Shown here in pieces: positions 1 through 5,632 of a stretch of 21,097 bases of DNA. The number at the start of each line of letters is the position of its first letter. Positions within the stretch are counted from its first letter, which is position 1. The stretch is from Archaeoglobaceae archaeon. Lineage in GTDB: Archaea; Halobacteriota; Archaeoglobi; Archaeoglobales; Archaeoglobaceae. The notes beneath the pieces are model-generated. The model did not search any database, was not told the origin of the DNA, and worked only from the letters and a program-made list of their open reading frames with translations. The position numbers and the translations under genes were made by a program. The stretch lies in assembly GCA_027066965.1 (NCBI GenBank), contig JAMOMT010000194.1, positions 1 through 21,097 on the forward strand. The letters are read 5' to 3'.

Positions 1-140
1 GGATGAACTTGGCGAGGAGGGCGGGAGTGCCTATAACAAACTACGGGCTCGTGATAGCGTACGTTCACGGTATACTACCAAGGGCGGTAGAGATGTTTCC
101 CGAGGCCATGGAAACGTGGAGGGAGGTATTCGGTGACTAG
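1..140 (+). CDS. hydF: [FeFe]-hydrogenase H-cluster maturation GTPase HydF, C-terminal end only
   Basis: Only the last 45 complete codons are in the window (frame starting at base 3, stop TAG 138-140). The peptide contains GVPITNYGLVIAYVHGILPRA, which matches the conserved C-terminal segment of HydF (family pattern GVPITNYGxxIxYxxGxLxRxL). HydF is the GTPase and scaffold on which the diiron subcluster of [FeFe]-hydrogenase is built before transfer to HydA. The GTPase domain and the cluster-binding CxH...HCxxC motif lie left of the window and cannot be checked. The stop overlaps the start of the SHMT gene by 8 bases, so the two are almost certainly co-transcribed. The assignment rests on one conserved segment, supported by the neighbouring HydF-like and aspA genes. 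Confidence 0.82.
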   Translation, partial: MNLARRAGVPITNYGLVIAYVHGILPRAVEMFPEAMETWREVFGD

Positions 141-1455
141 TAATAGTAAAAAGGAAACCGATCTTGGAAAACTTTACGAACTCCTGCTCTTCCACGAGTG
201 CTTTCTGAGTAGGAGCCTTCCACTAATAGCGAGTGAGAACGTCACGAGTATGGCTGTCAGAGCAGTTATGCTTAGTGATGTGCAGCACAGGTACGCGGAG
301 GGAAGGCCAGGGGAGAGAGTTTACTCTGGGTGCGAGTACGTGGACAGGGTGGAGCTTGAAGCTGTGAGGCTAGCAAAGAAACTCTTTGGAGCTGAGCATG
401 TTAATGTCCAGCCAACTTCTGGGAGCGTCGCCAACCTCTCCGTTTACTTCTGCCTCACGAGACCTGGCGACACAATTGCGAGCCTGAGCGTGAGAGATGG
501 CGGGCACATAACTATGAACCGTGTTGGTTTAGCCGGCAAACTTGGATTGAAAGTTCTGAACCTCCCGTTCGACAGAGAGGAGATGAACATTGATGTGGAT
601 GGATCTCTGAAACTGATACTCAGGGAAAAGCCCAAGCTCGTGATGCTAGGTGCGAGTGTGATACTTTTTCCCCATCCAGTAAGGGAGATAGCTGAAGTCT
701 GTGAGGAAGTAGGAGCCAACTTAGTTTACGACGCGAGCCATGTTTTAGGCTTAATAGCAGGAAAGCAATTTCAGAACCCACTCAAAGAGGGAGCTCTCGT
801 TGTTTCAGCTTCAACTCACAAGACCTTCCCTGGGCCACAGCACGGCTTGATAATGTGCAGGGCAGAGCTTGCGGAGGATGTAGATCAAGCAGTTTTTCCA
901 GGAACTGTGAGCAATCACCACCTTCACTGCGTTGCTGCCCTTGCAGTTGCGTGCATGGAGATGCTCGAGTTCGGGGAAAGTTACGCAAAGCAAATAGTCA
1001 AAAACGCGAAAACTCTTGCAGAGTCTTTGGCCTCTGAAGGGCTTAGCGTGGTTGGTGAGAGAGCCGGGTTTACAGAGACCCACCAAGTACTCATCGATGT
1101 TCTAAGAGATGGAACTGGAGGACTTGAAGCTGAAAAGAAACTCGAAAGAGCTGGAATACTCGTCAACAGAAACCTCCTTCCGTGGGATGGGGACAGGGGG
1201 AGAACTTTTAGAGATCCGTCGGGAATAAGGATAGGCGTGCAGGAAGTGACGAGGATCGGAATGAAGGAAGAGGAGATGAAGCTGATTGCAGAAATGATTG
1301 CAGACGTTTTGCTGGACAGGAAAGCGCCAGAAAAAGTGGCTGAGAGTGTCTCCGAGCTGAGGCGAGAATTTCCCACAAACCGCATCGAGTACTCCTTCGA
1401 CTCCAGTTCTAGTTATCTGGCGAAAAAATTCGTTACAAAGCTTCTAAGATTATGA
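133..1455 (+). CDS. glyA: Serine hydroxymethyltransferase (archaeal type)
   Basis: PLP enzyme interconverting serine and glycine with transfer of a C1 unit to a pterin; in archaea of this type the carrier is probably tetrahydromethanopterin (family knowledge). The 440-residue protein shows the SHMT hallmarks: QHRYAEGRPGERVYSGCEYVD (50-71), the PLP-contacting TSG (95-97), YDASH (199-203) and the Schiff-base lysine K230 in SASTHKTFPGPQHG. The start is GTG 133, preceded by GGGAGGT at 121-127 with a 5-base gap. The gene overlaps the hydF stop upstream and the radical-SAM gene downstream by 4 bases (ATGA), giving a tight operon. In bacterial [FeFe]-hydrogenase maturation serine is the source of the CH2-NH-CH2 bridge and SHMT supplies the C1 chemistry, so this context may be functional rather than incidental. 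Confidence 0.92.
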   Translation: MTSNSKKETDLGKLYELLLFHECFLSRSLPLIASENVTSMAVRAVMLSDVQHRYAEGRPGERVYSGCEYVDRVELEAVRLAKKLFGAEHVNVQPTSGSVANLSVYFCLTRPGDTIASLSVRDGGHITMNRVGLAGKLGLKVLNLPFDREEMNIDVDGSLKLILREKPKLVMLGASVILFPHPVREIAEVCEEVGANLVYDASHVLGLIAGKQFQNPLKEGALVVSASTHKTFPGPQHGLIMCRAELAEDVDQAVFPGTVSNHHLHCVAALAVACMEMLEFGESYAKQIVKNAKTLAESLASEGLSVVGERAGFTETHQVLIDVLRDGTGGLEAEKKLERAGILVNRNLLPWDGDRGRTFRDPSGIRIGVQEVTRIGMKEEEMKLIAEMIADVLLDRKAPEKVAESVSELRREFPTNRIEYSFDSSSSYLAKKFVTKLLRL

Positions 1456-2084
1456 TCCGCGTGTTCATTCTTGGCAGCAGATGCAACATGAAGTGTAAGT
1501 TTTGCATGAGCGTCGAAAAGGAACTGGATGAAGAAATTGTAATGTCTGGTCTAAGAGGGATGAATTCGGGAGATATGGTCGTTTTTTCCGGTGGAGAGCC
1601 GCTGCTTTATAGAAAGCTCGAAAACTACCTAAAGTTTGCAAAAAGACGTGGGTTGAGAACTAAAGTTCACACGAACGGTACTCTGCTGAACTCTTGTGGA
1701 TTTCTTGATTTGATAGATGTTGTAAACCTGCCAATCGATGGACCGGAAAGAATTCACGACAGCATGAGGGGAGATGGACACTTCGAAATCGTCATGAACG
1801 CTTTCGACTTAAGGAAAGAATTTACCGTTACGACAGTCGCTACTAAACTCAACGTGGAGTGGATGGAAGAGACGGCAGAAATCATCAACTCTCTTGGAAG
1901 AGTGCTCAACTGGAAGATCTTTAAGTTCAAGCCGAAGGGGAGGGGAAAAAAGTACAGGAGAGAGTTCGAGATTAGCGACAGAGAGTTTAAGATGGCTATT
2001 AACGTCGCGAGAAGAGTGGCAGACGTTAGAGTTCTTGCCGTGCAAGATCCTGATGAAATGCGAACAGAAGTCGTTCGGTCTTGA
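1452..2084 (+). CDS. Short radical-SAM protein, possibly viperin-like; C-terminus may be frameshifted
   Basis: A 210-residue protein with the radical-SAM cluster motif C11-NMK-C15-KF-C18 at its very N-terminus and the SAM-binding SGGEP at 46-50. Residues 153-165 (NWKIFKFKPKGRG) followed by EFEISDREF resemble the WKVF...ISDEEF part of viperin-type enzymes; that likeness is weak and does not fix a substrate. It is much shorter than HydE (about 350) or HydG (about 470), so it is neither. It starts inside the glyA stop (ATGA) with no Shine-Dalgarno sequence, implying translational coupling. The protein ends abruptly after DEMRTEVVRS. A shift into the frame starting at 2081 would add LNAVFATDIDSVMV before a stop at 2123-2125, so a frameshift near 2070-2081 is possible. 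The biochemical role is unknown. Confidence 0.75.
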   Translation: MIRVFILGSRCNMKCKFCMSVEKELDEEIVMSGLRGMNSGDMVVFSGGEPLLYRKLENYLKFAKRRGLRTKVHTNGTLLNSCGFLDLIDVVNLPIDGPERIHDSMRGDGHFEIVMNAFDLRKEFTVTTVATKLNVEWMEETAEIINSLGRVLNWKIFKFKPKGRGKKYRREFEISDREFKMAINVARRVADVRVLAVQDPDEMRTEVVRS

Positions 2085-2151
2085 ACGCGGTTTTTGCGAC
2101 AGATATTGACAGTGTAATGGTATAAAAAAATAAATTCTAACGTTTAAAAAA

Positions 2152-3570
2152 TCACTCTCTATACCGGCTGACAACTCTCCTTCCGATTCTGCCCTCCCCC
2201 GCGACACCGGGTTTTACGAGCTCTTGAGGGGACAGGATTACTTCCAGCTCTTCTTCGCTGAAACCTCTTTCTTTCAGCACATCCCTTACGCTCCTTCCAC
2301 TCCTGATAGCTTCCTTTGCTATTTCAGCTGCCTCATCGTAGCCTAGGTAGGGGGCCACTGCGGTGACGAGTGCGGGGCTTCTCTCGAGGTAACTCATACA
2401 GATCGTCTCGTTGGCCTTTATTCCTCTGATGCACTTTTCTACCAGTACCTCCACAGCGTTCCTGAGAATTTCCAGTGATTCCAGAGTGCAGTGAACTATG
2501 AGGGGTGCCATCGAATTCAGCTCGAGCTGCCCACATGCAGAGGCCATGTTGACGGCGACATCGTTAGAGATAACTCTAACAGCCACCTGCTTAACGCACT
2601 CGAGGATTACTGGGTTCACTTTGCCCGGCATAATCGAAGAACCTGCCTGCACGGCTGGGAGGGCTATCTCTTTGAATGAGCTCATGAGTATCAGGTCGTT
2701 AGAAATCTTGTACAAGTTTACCGCTAGAGCTTTGAGTAAACCGTGAACTTCCGCTATTACGTCCCAGTTCTGAGTCGGATCGATGAGGTTATCAGCCTTC
2801 GCGAGGTTAAGTCCAGTAATGTCTCTCAGCCTCTGCACTACGAGGTGTATGTATCTGAGGTCTGCGTTAATTCCTGTTCCAACGGCAGTCCCTCCTATGT
2901 TTACCTGCCTCAATCTTTCCTCTACCTTGTACAACCTCCATCTATCTCTCGCTATCGCCTCCGCGTAGGCGCTAAACTCCTGTCCGAGTGTTATGGGCAC
3001 GGCCTCCTGCATTTCAGTTCTTCCGAGTTTCAGAACACCAGAGAACTCCCTCTCCTTTTCCTCCAGAGCCAGCTGCAGCTCTCCAACTACGGCCGTTAGC
3101 TGTCTGAGCAGAAAGATAGATGCAACTCTTGCCGCTGTCGGAAATGTGTCGTTCGTTGACTGCATCATGTTTACGTCATCGAGAGGGTGTACTTTTTTGC
3201 CCAGTATCTCTCCAGCTCTGTTTGCTATAACCTCGTTTATGTTCATGTTGAGGGATGTTCCAGCTCCTCCTTGCATAGGATCGACCACCACTTGGTCGAG
3301 GAATTTTCCAGCTATCAGCTCGTCGCATGCTATCGCTATTGCTTTCGCTTTCTCTTCCTCCAAGTAGCCGAGCTGCATTAGTGCGACTGCGCACGCTTTT
3401 TTTACCATGGCAAAAGCTTTTACGAGTTCTGGGTGAACCCTGTAACCCAGCCTGAAAGTTATTGGAAAGTTTTCCAGAGCCCTTACAGTGTGAATTCCAT
3501 AGTAAGCATCCTTAGGAACCTCTTTTTCCCCAAGAAAGTCTCTCTCAATTCTCACCTCGTGTCCTCCCAT
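2152..3570 (-). CDS. aspA: Aspartate ammonia-lyase (aspartase)
   Basis: Member of the aspartase/fumarase superfamily that deaminates aspartate to fumarate and ammonia. The catalytic loop GSSIMPGKVNPV and the substrate motif LGRTEMQEAVPITLGQEF are present. Aspartase is preferred over class II fumarase because the position after GRT is not His (fumarase has GRTHLQDA), and because of the N-terminal DAYYGIHTVRALENF, typical of AspA. The frame opens at ATG 3585, but that ATG has no ribosome site. ATG 3570 has GGAGG 8 bases upstream (472 residues), and GTG 3555 is a further candidate. It lies 14-30 bases behind the HydF-like gene and is probably co-transcribed with it. aspA is a frequent partner of hydF in bacterial [FeFe]-maturation operons, plausibly as an ammonia source (inference). 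Confidence 0.88.
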   Translation of the reverse strand: MGGHEVRIERDFLGEKEVPKDAYYGIHTVRALENFPITFRLGYRVHPELVKAFAMVKKACAVALMQLGYLEEEKAKAIAIACDELIAGKFLDQVVVDPMQGGAGTSLNMNINEVIANRAGEILGKKVHPLDDVNMMQSTNDTFPTAARVASIFLLRQLTAVVGELQLALEEKEREFSGVLKLGRTEMQEAVPITLGQEFSAYAEAIARDRWRLYKVEERLRQVNIGGTAVGTGINADLRYIHLVVQRLRDITGLNLAKADNLIDPTQNWDVIAEVHGLLKALAVNLYKISNDLILMSSFKEIALPAVQAGSSIMPGKVNPVILECVKQVAVRVISNDVAVNMASACGQLELNSMAPLIVHCTLESLEILRNAVEVLVEKCIRGIKANETICMSYLERSPALVTAVAPYLGYDEAAEIAKEAIRSGRSVRDVLKERGFSEEELEVILSPQELVKPGVAGEGRIGRRVVSRYRE

Positions 3571-3599
3571 TTGAGACGCCTCCATTCAGGTTTGGCCAT

Positions 3600-4886
3600 T
3601 CAGTAGTTCCAGGCATTTGCAGGACTGGAGTAGTAACTTTCGAGTAACTCGTAAGGAACACTCTTGACCTCGTACCCTTCGAGAATGGCTTTTTCGAGCG
3701 GAAACAGCTCGAGAAACTCTTCAAGGTAGCCCATTAGGTAAGATGCTAGTAAGCCGATTGTAGTCACCGCTCCCCCTCTTTCCCTGCAGACTCTGAGGAC
3801 TTCTAGAGCCTCCTTTCTTCTCATGCTGCACGCGTTGCATAGGACGACTAACTTGCCTGACAAACCCTCTGACTTAAGCCCCTCCAGCTCTCCCGTCTTC
3901 ACACTCCAACCCCTTTTTTCAAGCTCTTTCTGCACGAACTCTGTAAGGAGGTCGTCTGGATTTTTTCTACTATCGCAGGCGTGAATGATGTGAGCTTCTT
4001 TCTCTCCTTCTGACTTGGAAGCCTCCACATACGCTCTAATACCCCTCACAAACTCCGCGAGGTCGATGTACCTTGCTTCGAGAACGGAAAAACTCGTTAG
4101 AGGAGAGGATTTGAGAAGTCTTTTCACATCTTCTCCATATGCTTTGGTGTCAACGATTGCAATTGATACTTTCCTATCGAGGTATGATAGTGTCTCTTCT
4201 AGAGAGTCTTTTCTCGAAACGACACAGTACGCGTCTTGGTCTATTACCTCTCTAAACGCCCTGACCCAACTAAGCGGAAGTTTGCCTCTAGGGAACTCCA
4301 CTCTTTCGGGAAGGACGAAAAGCACGAGATCTCCACCCCTACACAGGTCTGCCACTATGCATCTCTCCATCTCAGTTTTCACCCGCGCTACTATCTCTCT
4401 TTTCAGAGCGACGATTCCTTCCCTCGTCTTGGCGCTCACCTTAACTACCGGCAGCCCTATTTTCTCTGACAGTTCTCTGGCCTCTTCATCTCTTACTTCC
4501 TTCAGATCTATCTTGTTGATCACGCATATAGCTGGTACTCTGCGGAACATTACTGCCTCGAGAAATCTTCTCTCCTCCTCTCCGAAGCCTATGGTAGAGT
4601 CCACGACTAGAATTGCTAGGTCCACTTCTTCGAGTACCTCGTACGTTCTCTCCATCCTCGCCTTTCCGAGTTCGCTGAAGTCGCCCAAGCCGGCTGTGTC
4701 GATTATTTTTACGGGACCGAGCGGGAGGAGTTCCATGGACTTGGACACAGGATCGGTCGTGGTTCCGGGTTTGGAAGAAACTATGGAGACTTCCTGATTT
4801 GTTAGAGCGTTGATCAGCGTCGATTTTCCGGCGTTGGTTCGGCCAAAAATTCCGATCACAGTTCTGAAACCTCTCGCACTCATCAT
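3600..4886 (-). CDS. Divergent HydF-like GTPase (second HydF homologue)
   Basis: A 428-residue protein with a TrmE/Era-type G domain: P-loop GRTNAGKST (15-23), PGTTTDPV around 40-47, DTAG (63-66), NKID (124-127) and SAK (151-153). The PGTTTDPVSKSMELLPLGPVKIIDTAG stretch is characteristic of HydF. The C-terminal cluster domain keeps three cysteines at HydF spacing, C304 and C350-NA-C353. Canonical HydF has CxH...HCxxC; here both histidines are gone (CDSR and LCNAC), and the TNYG motif reads TTIG. A tail of about 30 residues follows the usual end. The start is placed at ATG 4886 (TTG 4889 and ATG 4883 also possible). A TATA-like element about 26 bases upstream suggests a leaderless message. aspA follows at once. 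Probable role: iron-sulfur/H-cluster assembly, but not necessarily the canonical HydF step. Confidence 0.8.
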   Translation of the reverse strand: MMSARGFRTVIGIFGRTNAGKSTLINALTNQEVSIVSSKPGTTTDPVSKSMELLPLGPVKIIDTAGLGDFSELGKARMERTYEVLEEVDLAILVVDSTIGFGEEERRFLEAVMFRRVPAICVINKIDLKEVRDEEARELSEKIGLPVVKVSAKTREGIVALKREIVARVKTEMERCIVADLCRGGDLVLFVLPERVEFPRGKLPLSWVRAFREVIDQDAYCVVSRKDSLEETLSYLDRKVSIAIVDTKAYGEDVKRLLKSSPLTSFSVLEARYIDLAEFVRGIRAYVEASKSEGEKEAHIIHACDSRKNPDDLLTEFVQKELEKRGWSVKTGELEGLKSEGLSGKLVVLCNACSMRRKEALEVLRVCRERGGAVTTIGLLASYLMGYLEEFLELFPLEKAILEGYEVKSVPYELLESYYSSPANAWNY

Positions 4887-4902
4887 CAACGCTATGTTTC
4901 CT

Positions 4903-4916
4903 CGGCTTTAATACTT
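4903..4916 (-). promoter_or_regulatory. TATA box for the HydF-like/aspA operon
   Basis: On the minus strand this AT-rich element (read as AAAAGTATTAAAG) is centred about 26 bases before ATG 4886, the usual archaeal TATA-to-start distance for a leaderless transcript. No Shine-Dalgarno sequence precedes the start codons, which agrees. Inferred from spacing only. Confidence 0.5.
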
Positions 4917-4972
4917 TTTATCGATTGAGTATTATTATTGAATACTGTTTTTGTGTGAGGTATTCTACCAAA

Positions 4973-4983
4973 AGGTTATATAC
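4973..4983 (+). promoter_or_regulatory. TATA box (AGGTTATATAC) for the TRAM-domain gene
   Basis: TTATATA at 4976-4982 is a strong archaeal TATA box. A transcript would start near 5004, downstream of the ATGs at 4988 and 5000, which excludes the first and makes the second very unlikely as start codons. It leaves a leader of about 22 bases carrying GGAGGTG. Confidence 0.6.
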
Positions 4984-5026
4984 TGTGATGCGAAACTTCA
5001 TGAAATTAAATTTGGAGGTGCCAAAT

Positions 5027-5230
5027 TTGGAAGAATTCGTTAGAAGACCTCCCGTTGAGGTCGGAGACGTTAGGGATGTGAAAATAGAAGCCCTCGGAAG
5101 TGGGGGAGACGGAATAGCGAGAATAGGCGGGTTCGTTATATTTGTTCCCGGAACGAACGTTGGAGACGACGTAAAGATTCGCGTCACGAGAGTCCTTAAG
5201 AAGTACGCTTTTGCCGAAGTTGTGGAGTAA
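5027..5230 (+). CDS. Small TRAM-domain RNA-binding protein
   Basis: A 67-residue single-domain protein. The core VEVGDVRDVKIEALGSGGDGIARIGGFVIFVPG followed by GDDVKIRVTRVLKKYAFAEVV is a TRAM domain, an OB-like RNA-binding fold of about 60 residues found alone in many euryarchaea. Such stand-alone TRAM proteins have been proposed as archaeal RNA chaperones (family knowledge). The frame is open from 4925, but the start chosen is TTG 5027: a perfect GGAGGTG (5014-5020) sits 6 bases before it, and the TATA box at 4976 would put the transcript start after the first upstream ATG. GTG 5018 lies inside the ribosome site. It is monocistronic and divergent from the HydF-like gene. The stop codon sits in the loop of a small inverted repeat. 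Confidence 0.85.
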   Translation: MEEFVRRPPVEVGDVRDVKIEALGSGGDGIARIGGFVIFVPGTNVGDDVKIRVTRVLKKYAFAEVVE

Positions 5231-5302
5231 CTCCACTCTAAAGAGTTTGGTAGTAATGTTTTAAACTTTTAATAATATTTTTGTTTCTTCTGTTGTTTTT
5301 CT
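5222..5302 (+). terminator. Inverted repeat over the TRAM stop codon plus T-rich tracts
   Basis: GTGGAG and CTCCAC flank the TAA stop (5222-5236, 6-bp stem, 3-base loop). Oligo-T tracts follow, from TTTTAAACTTTT near 5259 to TTTTTCTTC near 5302. Archaeal termination depends mainly on T-tracts, so the tracts are the firmer part of this call. Confidence 0.4.
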
Positions 5303-5632
5303 TCGACTGCTACCTTTCACACTTTAGTAACACTGTTTGGTTTTCATAACTTTAGTCTATTTTATTGTTATTTAATGTTAATAAACTACGTAATCTTGTT
5401 ACTAATTACCCATTTAATAGCTATGTGTTGTAACGCATAAACTATTTTTAAAGTATCTGCAACTTAGGTGCATCCGAACAGAACTCCCTAACTTCCTATT
5501 TCAAAATCGAACATTTTTCACGGTTTTTCATCATCATTTTGTCCCCCGGAAGCTTTTTATAGTTGATAAACTAAAGTTGCTTTTGGTTGTTGTGTTTGAA
5601 AGCTCTGGGTCACCCCCTCTGGAGGGATAACG
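5231..5632. promoter_or_regulatory. 402-base AT-rich intergenic region upstream of hdrA
   Basis: No reading frame here looks protein-coding and no tRNA or structured RNA is evident. It contains TATTTAATGTTAAT (5369-5382), identical to a 14-mer upstream of mvhG (11710-11723), and CTTAGGTGCATCCG (5463-5476), which has counterparts upstream of mvhG and the RuBisCO gene. The proximal promoter is CTTTTTATAG at 5553-5562. Its length and the shared words suggest multiple regulatory sites for the hdr operon, but no regulator can be named. Confidence 0.45.
5553..5562 (+). promoter_or_regulatory. TATA box (CTTTTTATAG) for the hdrA-hdrC-hdrB-mvhD operon
   Basis: Predicted start of transcription near 5583, giving a leader of about 50 bases that ends in GGAGGG (5621-5626), 6 bases before ATG 5633. 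It is the best TATA match in the last 100 bases before hdrA. Confidence 0.5.

Noticed and set aside
1452..2084. Calling the radical-SAM gene HydE or HydG
   Set aside because: Too short, and it lacks the extended TIM barrel and the C-terminal cluster cysteines of those enzymes.
2152..3570. Reading the lyase as class II fumarase
   Set aside because: The position after GRT is Glu rather than the fumarase His, and the N-terminal YYGIHTVRALENF is aspartase-like. The operon with a HydF-like gene also favours aspartase.
4015..4797. Plus-strand open frame (260 codons) opposite the HydF-like gene
   Set aside because: Serine- and leucine-rich translation typical of an antisense frame; the opposite strand encodes a complete GTPase with all motifs.
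5606..5632. Hairpin in the hdrA leader (CCCT/AGGG) masking the ribosome site
   Set aside because: Only four base pairs around a four-base loop; too weak to claim as a switch.
5231..5632. Small RNA or hidden gene in the region before hdrA
   Set aside because: Very AT-rich, stops in all frames, and no stable stem or known RNA motif recognised.
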